NCBI GenBank assembly: GCA_041071465.1
Contig: CP163498.1
Coordinates: forward strand, 1,116,001-1,180,000
DNA from: Pseudomonas putida
GTDB taxonomy: Bacteria; Pseudomonadota; Gammaproteobacteria; Pseudomonadales; Pseudomonadaceae
Length of the DNA: 64,000 bases
Direction: 5' to 3'
The first letter of the stretch is position 1; each line of letters starts with the position of its first letter. The notes beneath the pieces were generated by a model. The model had not been told where the DNA came from, did not search any database, and was given only the letters and a program-made list of their open reading frames with translations. The translations under genes and the position numbers were made by a program. Shown piece by piece: positions 56,672 through 64,000 of this stretch.

Positions 56672-58248
56672 CAGCTCGCCTCCGCCGTTTCAGTGCTCGG
56701 CTTTTTTGCCGCACGCGCGGCGCGCTTGGCTACGGGCTTGGGGCTGCGCAGCATCTTGCTGGCCAGCCAGGCCAGGAACAGGCCAGTGCCCAGCGCAGTC
56801 AGGTCGAAGCCGGCCATGGCCCAGTCACCTTCCGGCAGTGAATGGTTCAAACCCCGATCGGTCGTCAGGCCATTGAGCAGCGGCAACAAGGTAAAGGCCA
56901 GCGCGCCCAACGCCAGTTGCTCGCCCCAGGCCCTGCGCCCACTGCGCAAAACGGCGTGCACCAGCGACAGCCCCCAGGCGATGAAGAATGCATTGACCTC
57001 CCAGTCCGACCTGCCTTCGACACCCATGGGCATCAGCCGGTTGGCCCAGAAAAAGCCCGCCACTGCCAGTAACAGGCCGCTCATGCTGGCAATATTGAGC
57101 ACCTCGACCAGGCGTAGCTCGCCTGGCATGTGTGCGCTTTTGGCGTGCTTGAGCTGGCGCTTGCCCAACCACATCACCAGCCCGGTGCCGATCACCGCAG
57201 TACCGGCCACGCCAAAGAAGAAGTACAACCAGCGCAGCCAGGGCCCGGCGAAGTTACCCATGTGCAACCCGGCGAAACTGAACGCGGTCATCATTGCCCC
57301 GCTCTCCGGCTTGCCCTGGCTCAGCAGCGCACCACTGGCGCCATCGAAAGTCCAATTGGCGCTGCGCCGATAAGCCACGTGGTCGGCGGCCGATTGCGTG
57401 AAGGTGACGCGGGCATTGCTGTCGCCTGGGTTCTGCACCTGGATGTTGCCAATGCGCGCCCCCGGCTGCAGTGCCTGCACCTTGGCGTACAAACTCGGCA
57501 GCGCTACCAGAGGTGTAGCCACCTGGGCAGCCTTGGGCGCATCGTTACGGCCGAACAGGTCATTGAAGTATTTGTCGGTGTCATTGCCGTAACTGGCCAT
57601 GATGCCTGCCGGCATCACCATGTACATGAACAGCACCAGGCTGCTGTAGCTGATCATCAGGTGAAACGGCAGCACCAATACGCCAATAGCATTGTGCCCA
57701 TCCAGCCAGGAGCGCTGGCCCTTGCCAGGGCGGAAGGTGAAGAACTCCTTGAAGATCTTCTTGTGGGTGATGATGCCGGTGACCAGCCCCAACAGCATGA
57801 TGAAAGCGCAGAACGTCGACAGCCAACGGCCAAACGGATGAGGCATCTGCAGCTGGAAATGGAAGCGGTAGAAGAACTCACCACCGCGGCTGTCGCGTGC
57901 CTCCACCGGCTGGCCGGTCTGGGTATCGAGGGTTTTGCTGACAAAGCCACGCGGCCCGCCATTGGGGTCGCGGTAGCCCACGCTCAGGGCCGCTTCACGC
58001 GCATTGGGCATACGGATGAACCAGGTACCCGAATGCCCGGCATTGTCCTGCAGGTAACGTTGCGCCACCCCCAGGCTGTTGACCGGGTCCAGGGCGTGGC
58101 TGCGCACTTCGGGCTGCGACCAGTGAGTGATTTCTTCCTTGAAATACGACAGCGTGCCGGTGAGGAAGATGGCGAACAACAGCCAGCCGAAGATCAAGCC
58201 GGTCCAGGTGTGCAGCCAGGCCATGGCCTGGCGGAAGCCTTCTTTCAT
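56671..58248 (-). CDS. PepSY-associated TM protein (putative ferrisiderophore reductase)
   Basis: This protein of about 525 residues starts MKEGFRQAMAWLHTWTGLIF at 58248 and has four to five membrane helices with periplasmic PepSY-like parts. Conserved features are the histidines in LHTWTGLIFGWLLF, FLTGTLSYFKEEITHW, GFVSKTLDTQTGQPV and SRGGEFFYRFHFQLQMP. Members such as FoxB and FpvG take part in reducing or releasing iron from siderophores; that role here is inferred from family and from the neighbouring receptor genes. It overlaps DUF3649 (ATGA) and DUF3325 (TGATG). Confidence 0.9.
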   Translation of the reverse strand: MKEGFRQAMAWLHTWTGLIFGWLLFAIFLTGTLSYFKEEITHWSQPEVRSHALDPVNSLGVAQRYLQDNAGHSGTWFIRMPNAREAALSVGYRDPNGGPRGFVSKTLDTQTGQPVEARDSRGGEFFYRFHFQLQMPHPFGRWLSTFCAFIMLLGLVTGIITHKKIFKEFFTFRPGKGQRSWLDGHNAIGVLVLPFHLMISYSSLVLFMYMVMPAGIMASYGNDTDKYFNDLFGRNDAPKAAQVATPLVALPSLYAKVQALQPGARIGNIQVQNPGDSNARVTFTQSAADHVAYRRSANWTFDGASGALLSQGKPESGAMMTAFSFAGLHMGNFAGPWLRWLYFFFGVAGTAVIGTGLVMWLGKRQLKHAKSAHMPGELRLVEVLNIASMSGLLLAVAGFFWANRLMPMGVEGRSDWEVNAFFIAWGLSLVHAVLRSGRRAWGEQLALGALAFTLLPLLNGLTTDRGLNHSLPEGDWAMAGFDLTALGTGLFLAWLASKMLRSPKPVAKRAARAAKKPSTETAEAS

Positions 58249-58550
58249 GGGTTCTGCATCCAGTAGGCAACGCCGCTGATCATGCCCAGCAACAGGCTTG
58301 GCGCCAGCACGCCCAACCACGCACGCCAAGCGCTGCGGCAGGCAAAGCACCAGATGAACGCCAGCAGGTAGAAGACGAACGACAGCAGCAGGCCGGTGAG
58401 CGTGGCATCCACCTTTGGCATTGGTGCCAGCAAGGCAATGCAGACGCTCGCCAGGGACGCCAGCAAGTAGCCGCCCAGCAGCGCGGCGAGGCTGCGAGAG
58501 GTCACGGCCAGGCGATAGCTGAGCGGGAGGCCGGCGGTTTTGCGCGTCAT
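58245..58550 (-). CDS. DUF3649 membrane protein
   Basis: This 101-residue protein has three membrane segments (SLAALLGGYLLASLASVCIALL, LTGLLLSFVFYLLAFIWCFA, LGVLAPSLLLGMISGVAYW) after a short basic N-terminus. It matches DUF3649, known only as a partner of PepSY-TM iron genes. It heads the six-gene minus-strand module, 34 bases from a Fur-box-like sequence. Its stop overlaps the PepSY start by four bases. Confidence 0.85.
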   Translation of the reverse strand: MTRKTAGLPLSYRLAVTSRSLAALLGGYLLASLASVCIALLAPMPKVDATLTGLLLSFVFYLLAFIWCFACRSAWRAWLGVLAPSLLLGMISGVAYWMQNP

Positions 58551-58583
58551 GGCGAAGGTCCGGGCGTTTTCGGGGCTGCAATA

Positions 58584-58603
58584 ATAATGATTTCAATTCT
58601 CAT
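58584..58603. promoter_or_regulatory. Fur box candidate for the PepSY-sigma-FecR module
   Basis: ATAATGATTTCAATTCTCAT matches 15 of 20 positions of the Fur consensus (ATAATGATAATCATTATCAT). It lies just upstream of DUF3649. Confidence 0.7.
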
Positions 58604-58652
58604 AAGCAAAGCCCCAAGACGAGTGACGATTGCCGAGTAGCGCGACCGTCCA

Positions 58653-58673
58653 TATAATGCGAACAATTCTTAC
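58653..58673. promoter_or_regulatory. second Fur box candidate overlapping a -10, for fecI
   Basis: TATAATGCGAACAATTCTTAC contains a perfect -10 (TATAAT at 58653-58658) and matches about 13 of 20 Fur consensus positions, 35 bases before the fecI ribosome site. Confidence 0.6.
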
Positions 58674-58707
58674 TACCAGTTGCGCGATCGAGCGCCGGAG
58701 TATCACG

Positions 58708-59202
58708 GTGCCCAGCGCGCTCTCTTCCACGGTCGAAGGCCTTTACCACGCCCATCACAACTGGCTCACCAGCTGGTTGCGCCGCCGCCTGGGCTGCCCG
58801 CAGAGTGCCGCCGACCTGGCCCAGGACACCTACCTGCGCCTGCTGCAGGCCCGCGAAACACCGCAACTGATCGAACCTCGCGCATTTCTCGCCACCGTGG
58901 CCAAGCGTGTGTTGTGCAACCACTTCCGCCGCCAGGAGCTGGAGCGCGCCTACTTGCAGGCCCTGGCCCAAATACCGGAAGAAGTGGCACCCAGTGAGGA
59001 GCAGAGGGCGATCATCTTCGAGACCCTGCTGGAACTCGACCGCCTGCTGGACGGCCTGCCTCCATTGGTCAAACGTGCCTTCCTGTTGGCCCAGGTCGAC
59101 GGCCTTGGCCAAGGCGAAATCGCCCGTGAGCTGGGCATTTCCCTGGCCACGGTAAAACGCTACCTGAGCAAGGCAGCCATGCGCTGTTACTTTGCCCTGT
59201 GA
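58708..59202 (+). CDS. fecI: ECF sigma factor FecI
   Basis: This 164-residue iron-starvation sigma factor has region 2 (LTSWLRRRLGCPQSAADLAQ, DTYLRLLQARE) and region 4 (LPPLVKRAFLLAQVDGLGQG, ELGISLATVKRYLSKA). I use the GTG at 58708 (VPSALSSTVEGLYHAHHNWL) because CCGGAG lies seven bases upstream and the product matches the family N-terminus; the frame continues to 58630. The TATAAT and the Fur-like site lie directly upstream. It should transcribe fecA when FecR is signalled by ferric citrate at FecA. Confidence 0.93.
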   Translation: MPSALSSTVEGLYHAHHNWLTSWLRRRLGCPQSAADLAQDTYLRLLQARETPQLIEPRAFLATVAKRVLCNHFRRQELERAYLQALAQIPEEVAPSEEQRAIIFETLLELDRLLDGLPPLVKRAFLLAQVDGLGQGEIARELGISLATVKRYLSKAAMRCYFAL

Positions 59203-60125
59203 ACGCCTCGTTCTCTGCGCAGGTTGCGGAGCAGGCCGTGCACTGGCTGATCGAATCTCAGGGCGATGACTTCGGCCAGGTACAGCAACTGGCGCTTGAG
59301 CATTGGCTCCAGGCCAACCAGGAGCACCAGCGAGCCTGGGCCCATATCCAGCAGGTCAACCAGCGGCTGCGCGGTGTGTCGTCGCCCGTGGTGCATGCAA
59401 CGCTGCAAGCCCCGCCTTCGCCGGCCAGGCGCCGGGCACTCAAGGCGTTGCTGTTGGTCGGTGTGGCGAGTGCCACCGGGCTTGGCCTGCAACAGCACAA
59501 TCCGCTGCCTGGGTTGATGGCCGACTACCGTAGCCCGCTCGGCCAGCGTCGGCGCATGCAGCTGGTTGATGGCAGCGTGCTGCAACTCAATACCCGCAGT
59601 GCCGCAGACGCGCGCTTCGACAGCCAGCAGCGACAGCTGCGTCTGTTCGAAGGTGAACTGGCATTGCAAGTGGCCAGCGATGCACGGCCATTGCTGTTGC
59701 GCACCGCTGAAGGGGCGATGCGCCTGGACAGCGGGCGCTTCAACGTGCGCCAGTTCGACGGTTACAGCCTGGTATCGGTATTCCAGGGGGCTGCCAGCGC
59801 GGCTGGGCAGCCACTGCGGGCCGGGCAACAGGCCCGCTTCACCGGCGCCTGGCGATCGGTGACGCCGCTCGACCCTAATGTCGGGGCCTGGGTAGACGGC
59901 ATGCTGGTGGCGTCGCAGATGCGCCTGGCGGACTTTCTTGCCGAACTTGGGCGCTATCGCCATGGGCAGTTGGGGTGTAGCGAACAGGTTGCCGACTTGC
60001 GTATTTCTGGATCGTATCCGCTGGATGACAGTGAACGCATCCTGCAGATGCTGGAGGTGGCGCTACCGGTGCGGGTGCGACGGTTCACCCGGTACTGGGT
60101 GACGGTCGAGCCGAAGATCGGGTAG
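59199..60125 (+). CDS. fecR: FecR signal transducer/anti-sigma factor
   Basis: This 308-residue protein starts at a GTG overlapping the fecI stop by four bases. The N-terminal domain (AVHWLIESQGDD, LEHWLQANQEHQRAWAHIQQ) binds the sigma factor. One membrane helix follows (ALKALLLVGVASATGLGL), then the periplasmic FecR domain (DGSVLQLNTRSAADARFDSQ; SVFQGAASAAGQPLRAGQQ) and a C-terminal STN-type part that contacts FecA. It turns ferric citrate binding into FecI activation. Confidence 0.93.
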   Translation: MNASFSAQVAEQAVHWLIESQGDDFGQVQQLALEHWLQANQEHQRAWAHIQQVNQRLRGVSSPVVHATLQAPPSPARRRALKALLLVGVASATGLGLQQHNPLPGLMADYRSPLGQRRRMQLVDGSVLQLNTRSAADARFDSQQRQLRLFEGELALQVASDARPLLLRTAEGAMRLDSGRFNVRQFDGYSLVSVFQGAASAAGQPLRAGQQARFTGAWRSVTPLDPNVGAWVDGMLVASQMRLADFLAELGRYRHGQLGCSEQVADLRISGSYPLDDSERILQMLEVALPVRVRRFTRYWVTVEPKIG

Positions 60126-60214
60126 AGCCGTACGTACATTTTTTCAATCAAGTGAGCCATTTTTCCAACCTCGCGTGACAGACATGGCAGAACCCCTCTT
60201 TCAGGACCCGACCC

Positions 60215-62539
60215 ATGCCGTTGCGCCACAGCCCGTTCGTCCACGCCCTGCTGCTCACCACTACCCTCGGCCTGGCCACGCCTGCCGCCTATGCCGAAAC
60301 CCGCAGCTACCATATCGCCGCCGGCTCGCTTGAAGACGCCCTCAACCAGTTTGGCCGCGAAAGCGGGGCGCTGATCTCGTTCGGCTCGCAACTGACCCAA
60401 GGCATCCACACTCAAGGCCTGGACGGCCAGTACGACGTGCGACAGGGCCTCGATGCACTGCTGCGCGGCAGCGGCCTGCAGGTGCGGCAGGAAACCGACA
60501 ACGCCTTCAGCCTGCAGCCCATCGATACCCCCGCTGCGGGTGCGCCGGTCGAGCTCGGTGCTTCCACCGTGGTCGGCGACTGGCTGGCCGAGGCCCGGCA
60601 GGACAACGTGTTCGAGCACCCCGGTGCCCGCGACGTAGTGCGTCGCGAGGAATTCGAGCGCAACGGCGCCACCACCGCCCGCGAAGTGCTCAACCGTATC
60701 CCCGGTGTCAACGCCCCCGACAACAACGGCACCGGTAGCCACGACCTGGCGCTGAACTTCGGCATCCGTGGCCTCAACCCACGCCTGGCATCGCGCTCCA
60801 CCGTGCTGATGGACGGCATCCCGGTGCCCTTCGCCCCGTACGGCCAGCCGCAGCTGTCGCTGGCACCGCTGAGCATGGGCAACATGGACGCCGTGGATGT
60901 GGTGCGCGGTGACGGCGCGGTGCGCTACGGCCCGCAGAACGTTGGCGGCATCGTCAACTTCGTCACTCGGGCGATCCCTGAACAGGCCACGTTCAAGGCC
61001 GCCATGCAGAACCAGATCAGCCCGTCTTCCAGCCACGATGGCTTCAAGAACAGCGCCAACCTGCTGGTCGGCGGCACCAATGCCAACGGCCTGGGCGGCG
61101 CCCTGCTGTACTCCGGCACCCGTGGCGGTGATTGGCGCGAACACAGCGACACGCAAATCGACGACCTGATCCTCAAGGGCAAGCTGCAACTGGACGAAGC
61201 CAACAGCCTGCACGCCATGGCCCAGTACTACGAGGGTGAAGCCGACATGCCCGGCGGCCTGAGCACTGCCGATTTCGCAGCCGACCCGTACCAGTCGACG
61301 CGCCTGAAGGACAAGTTCTGGGGCCGCCGCACCCTGTTCAACTTCGGCTACGACTACAAGCAGGACGACCGCCAGTTCAGCGTCAACAGCTTCTTCACCA
61401 AGACCCTGCGCAGCGGTTACCTGGACCAGGGCAGCTTCGTCTCGCTGTCGCCACGCGAGTACTGGGTACGCGGCATCGAAACCCGCTTCTCGCAGGGCCT
61501 GGCCCTTGGCGACAGCTGGCACGAGCTGGGCATCGGCTACCGTTACGTCAACGAAGCCGGCCACGAGCTGCGCTTCCGCGAGCCGGTCAATGGCAGCCTG
61601 CCGACCACCGCCAGCCGCAATGACCGCGACACCCGTGGCAGCACCGAAGCCCACGCCATCTACCTGGATGACCGCATCGACATCGGCCGCTGGACCATCA
61701 CCCCCGGTGTGCGCTACGAGATGATCGACTCCGAGCAAAGCAACAAGCTCAACGGCCAGCGCTACCAAGGCAGCTACAACACCGCGCTGCCGGCGCTGAA
61801 CGTGATGTACCACCTGACCGACAGCTGGAACCTGTACGCCAACACCGAGGGCTCGTTCGGCAGCGTGCAGTACAGCCAGATGCCCAACCGGGTCAGCAGC
61901 GGCGAAGTGAAACCGGAAAAGGCGCGTACCTGGGAAGTGGGTACCCGTTATGACAATGGTGACCTGCAGGCCGAGATTGGCGCGTTCCTGATCAATTTCG
62001 ACAACCAGTACGAAAGCAACCAGACCAACGACTCGGTGATCGCCCGCGGCGAAACTCGCCACCAGGGCATCGAGACCAGCGTGCGCTACGCGCTCGACGG
62101 CCTGAGCCCCGCCCTGGCCGGTTTCGATGTGCATGCCAGCTATGCGTTCGTCGACGCCACTATCCGCGAGGACGGGCCGAACAAAGGCAACCAGGTGCCG
62201 TTCTCGTCACGCCACAAGGGCAACCTGGGCGTGGGCTACACCGATGGCCCTTGGCAGCTGAACCTGGACGGCAGCTTCCAGAGCAGCCAGTACGCAGACA
62301 ACGCCAACACCAGCACCGAAAGCGCCGACGGCAGCACCGGGCGCATTCCGGGCTACATGCTGGTCAGCACCCGCGCCGGGTACGACTTTGGCCCGCAGCT
62401 GTCGAACCTGAAAGTGGCGGTTGGGGTGAAGAATCTGTTCAACCGCGAGTACTACACGCGCTCTTACGATGACAACAACAAAGGGAAGTACGTGGGTGAG
62501 CCGCGTACCTTGTATGTGCAGACGTCGGTGGAATTCTGA
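60215..62539 (+). CDS. fecA: Fe(III) dicitrate outer-membrane receptor FecA
   Basis: This 774-residue TonB-dependent receptor has the same length as E. coli FecA and strongly similar motifs. It has a signal peptide, an STN signalling domain (YHIAAGSLEDALNQFGRESG; LRGSGLQVRQETDN), a TonB-box region, and a plug with LNRIPGVNAPDNNGTGSHDL, IRGLNPRLASRSTVLMDGIP and VPFAPYGQPQLSLAP. The barrel carries LTDSWNLYANTEGSFGSVQY and ends VQTSVEF. The conserved plug supports ferric citrate as ligand. It follows fecR after 89 bases; no clear FecI-type promoter is visible in that gap. Confidence 0.95.
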   Translation: MPLRHSPFVHALLLTTTLGLATPAAYAETRSYHIAAGSLEDALNQFGRESGALISFGSQLTQGIHTQGLDGQYDVRQGLDALLRGSGLQVRQETDNAFSLQPIDTPAAGAPVELGASTVVGDWLAEARQDNVFEHPGARDVVRREEFERNGATTAREVLNRIPGVNAPDNNGTGSHDLALNFGIRGLNPRLASRSTVLMDGIPVPFAPYGQPQLSLAPLSMGNMDAVDVVRGDGAVRYGPQNVGGIVNFVTRAIPEQATFKAAMQNQISPSSSHDGFKNSANLLVGGTNANGLGGALLYSGTRGGDWREHSDTQIDDLILKGKLQLDEANSLHAMAQYYEGEADMPGGLSTADFAADPYQSTRLKDKFWGRRTLFNFGYDYKQDDRQFSVNSFFTKTLRSGYLDQGSFVSLSPREYWVRGIETRFSQGLALGDSWHELGIGYRYVNEAGHELRFREPVNGSLPTTASRNDRDTRGSTEAHAIYLDDRIDIGRWTITPGVRYEMIDSEQSNKLNGQRYQGSYNTALPALNVMYHLTDSWNLYANTEGSFGSVQYSQMPNRVSSGEVKPEKARTWEVGTRYDNGDLQAEIGAFLINFDNQYESNQTNDSVIARGETRHQGIETSVRYALDGLSPALAGFDVHASYAFVDATIREDGPNKGNQVPFSSRHKGNLGVGYTDGPWQLNLDGSFQSSQYADNANTSTESADGSTGRIPGYMLVSTRAGYDFGPQLSNLKVAVGVKNLFNREYYTRSYDDNNKGKYVGEPRTLYVQTSVEF

Positions 62540-62545
62540 TCGACT

Positions 62546-62578
62546 GCAAATGGGGGGCCGCTTTGCCGCCCCATTTGC
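62546..62578 (+). terminator. terminator after fecA
   Basis: GCAAATGGGG and CCCCATTTGC form a 10-bp outer stem around a further GGC/GCC pairing. It follows the fecA stop by six bases. Confidence 0.75.
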
Positions 62579-62716
62579 AACAAGACATTTATTTTCAAAA
62601 AGGGCTTGAATTCGTTTCGTGGTTGCCTGACCTTAGAGTCAAGAGGCGCAGAAATTCCAAGGGTCTCAAGGGCCTAGGCGCGCCTCCATGCGAGCAAGCT
62701 GAATAAGGATTGAATC

Positions 62717-63064
62717 ATGCAAATCCAGGTCAACAGCAGCAACCATTTCGAAGGCAACGCCCGGCTTGATCAGTGGGTCCGCAGCACACTGCAGAACTCG
62801 CTGGAACGTTACGAAGAAGACCTCACCCGTATCGAGGTTCACCTGCGCGACGAGAACGGCGCCAAGCCCGGACCGCATGACAAACGCTGCCAGATGGAGG
62901 CTCGCCCCAAAGGCCACCAACCGATTTCGGTGACCCACACCGCCACTTCGCTGGACCAGGCAGTGGACGGTGCAGCCACCAAGCTCAGCCACGCGCTGGA
63001 ACACTTCTACGGCAAGCTGCGCAGCAAGCGCGGCGCCCTGGAACTGAGTGACCCAGACGCCTGA
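62717..63064 (+). CDS. HPF/RaiA-type ribosome-associated protein
   Basis: This 115-residue protein resembles the ribosome hibernation/S30EA family: MQIQVNSSNHFEGNARL at the start, RIEVHLRDENG in the second strand, and ATSLDQAVDGAATKLSHALE in the second helix. Such proteins bind the decoding region of the 30S subunit in slow growth. It lacks the long C-terminal dimerisation domain, so it is of the short type. AAGGA lies before the ATG, and a strong terminator follows. Confidence 0.85.
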   Translation: MQIQVNSSNHFEGNARLDQWVRSTLQNSLERYEEDLTRIEVHLRDENGAKPGPHDKRCQMEARPKGHQPISVTHTATSLDQAVDGAATKLSHALEHFYGKLRSKRGALELSDPDA

Positions 63065-63074
63065 TTGGCAATGC

Positions 63075-63103
63075 AAAACGCCCGGCCTAGAGCCGGGCGT
63101 TTT
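63075..63103 (+). terminator. intrinsic terminator after the HPF-type gene
   Basis: AAAACGCCCGGC and GCCGGGCGTTTT pair perfectly around CTAGA, with a continuing T-run. Confidence 0.95.
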
Positions 63104-63185
63104 TATTTGCAGCGATCAACGGCACTGAACCAACCCGCCGTTTTGCCAGTCAACTTCTGCACTCATTCGCTGCAGAAGCCTGAAC

Positions 63186-63476
63186 ATGAACAACCCATTC
63201 GAACTCATCAGTGCCGCATTTGCCCCCGAATACCGGGTCAACCTGAGCATCGAAAACCTCGATGGCAGCATCATGCTGACCCTGTCCGACGACGCAGGCG
63301 TGGTCGCCAAGCGCCTCATCACCCAGGCCCAGCGCAACGACCCGGTGCGCCTGCAGCGGGTAATCGACAGCATCCGCCTGGGCCTGGCCATCGAACTCAG
63401 CCAGAACCCCATGCAGGTGCTGGCCGCATTGACCCGCGATGCCCGCCACCACCCACGCCATGTCGTGGCCAACTGA
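63186..63476 (+). CDS. DUF3509 family protein
   Basis: This 96-residue protein contains the DUF3509 pattern: FELISAAFAPEYRVNLSIEN, LDGSIMLTLSDDAGVVAKRL, then RLQRVIDSIRLGLAIELSQN. The family is small, restricted largely to Pseudomonas, and of unknown function. No signal peptide or membrane helix is seen. It converges with the PsiE-family gene four bases away. Confidence 0.85.
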   Translation: MNNPFELISAAFAPEYRVNLSIENLDGSIMLTLSDDAGVVAKRLITQAQRNDPVRLQRVIDSIRLGLAIELSQNPMQVLAALTRDARHHPRHVVAN

Positions 63477-63479
63477 GGG

Positions 63480-63950
63480 CTACTTGCCCTCCTCCACTTC
63501 CTTGCCGTTGGCATCCAGCACCTTGGTCGAGGGGTAGCGGTACGAGGCGTAGCGCACCACCAGAATCGAGAAGGCCAGCAACAAGATGCCGCCGCACAGG
63601 TACAACAGCCCTTCGTCCGGCGCCTTGTGGTGCGAGACATCGCCGATCAGCAGACGGGTCAGCGCGGTAATCGCCACGTACAACAGGAAGCGGATCGGCA
63701 TGTGGTTGGTCTTGAAGTAGATACCGACCATCGCCCCCAGCTCCAGGTAGATGAACAGCAGCAGGATGTCATCGACACTGACCCCACCCTTGCCAAGCAT
63801 GTCCAGGAAGGTCACCACTGCCGCATAGGCGGTAATCGCGCCAATGCCGAACAGCGCCAGGTAATGGAAGGCCTCGACGCACAGGTTGCCCAGCGAGTCC
63901 GCCGAGCCGTGCAGGCCCTTGCGCAGCTTTTCTGCCCACTTGATGTTCAC
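63480..63950 (-). CDS. phosphate-starvation-inducible PsiE family protein
   Basis: This 156-residue membrane protein has four hydrophobic helices (FHYLALFGIGAITAYAAVVT, DDILLLFIYLELGAMVGIYF, IRFLLYVAITALTRLLIG, GGILLLAFSILVVRYAS). The family motif LFIYLELGAMVGIYFK and HMPIRFLLYVAI match PsiE. The start is a GTG at 63950 with GGAA upstream; an ATG nearby is out of frame. The role of PsiE is not established beyond induction by phosphate starvation in E. coli. The right window edge lies 50 bases upstream. Confidence 0.9.
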   Translation of the reverse strand: MNIKWAEKLRKGLHGSADSLGNLCVEAFHYLALFGIGAITAYAAVVTFLDMLGKGGVSVDDILLLFIYLELGAMVGIYFKTNHMPIRFLLYVAITALTRLLIGDVSHHKAPDEGLLYLCGGILLLAFSILVVRYASYRYPSTKVLDANGKEVEEGK

Positions 63951-64000
63951 GATGTTCCATTCCCCGATACGTCTTTAAGGATGATGCGTCACCGATGTGA

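Noticed and set aside
59954..62134. 726-codon minus-strand frame opposite fecA
   Set aside because: Val/Ala-rich antisense product with no motif; fecA on the sense strand is certain.

Overview
This window looks like a Pseudomonas putida-group chromosome. It is GC-rich, with strong third-position bias that produces many long antisense shadow frames. It carries a fused cysNC, a 12-gene alginate operon in the Pseudomonas order, the aapJQMP transporter, REP/REPIN repeats of the 'GTAGGAGCGGCCTTGTGTCGCGA' type, and Pseudomonas-restricted small families such as DUF3509. The species call rests on gene content and remembered gene order, not on a search.

Layout. (1) 1-1312: the 3' end of a colicin/pyocin-type HNH DNase bacteriocin cut by the left edge, its immunity gene, a ghost of a second immunity gene, and an unknown gene. 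(2) 1.7-5.5 kb: sulfate activation (cysNC, cysD) and a Nif3-family gene. (3) 5.7-12.0 kb: algW, a DegS-like periplasmic protease that in Pseudomonas starts MucA cleavage and so feeds AlgU; the aapJQMP amino-acid ABC transporter with a good sigma-54 promoter; and a carboxylesterase. (4) 12.1-18.8 kb: rhlB, moaCDE, a phoH-like PIN/ATPase gene, a divergent polysaccharide-deacetylase-like gene and yaaA. (5) 19.1-35.7 kb: an AlgU-type promoter, a leader of about 435 nt and algD-alg8-alg44-K-E-G-X-L-I-J-F-A, the complete precursor-synthesis, polymerisation, c-di-GMP control, acetylation, epimerisation, lyase and export set. (6) 35.8-52.2 kb: an SDR, two tripartite efflux operons each with a LysR neighbour, a universal stress protein, a 2-hydroxyacid dehydrogenase, and an EamA exporter with a divergent AraC regulator. 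(7) 52.3-62.5 kb: two back-to-back iron-uptake modules. One is DUF3649-PepSY-DUF3325-sigma-FecR-TonB receptor on the minus strand; the other is fecI-fecR-fecA (ferric citrate) on the plus strand. They share a short control region with two Fur-box-like sites. (8) 62.7-64 kb: a ribosome hibernation factor, a DUF3509 protein and a PsiE-family protein.

Two points affect how the window should be read. First, five otherwise intact genes (nif3, rhlB, algJ, an efflux outer-membrane lipoprotein and a TonB receptor) are interrupted by seven single-base deletions, nearly all in G or C runs. One base at each site restores the family sequence. This pattern suggests uncorrected homopolymer sequencing errors rather than real pseudogenes. 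Second, a 123-bp REPIN (exactly 41 codons) sits in frame inside the signal-peptide coding region of algK. Removing it in silico recreates a normal lipoprotein signal peptide and the usual AlgK length of 475 residues. I consider this the most unusual biological feature of the window. I saw no tRNA, rRNA, CRISPR array or insertion sequence.
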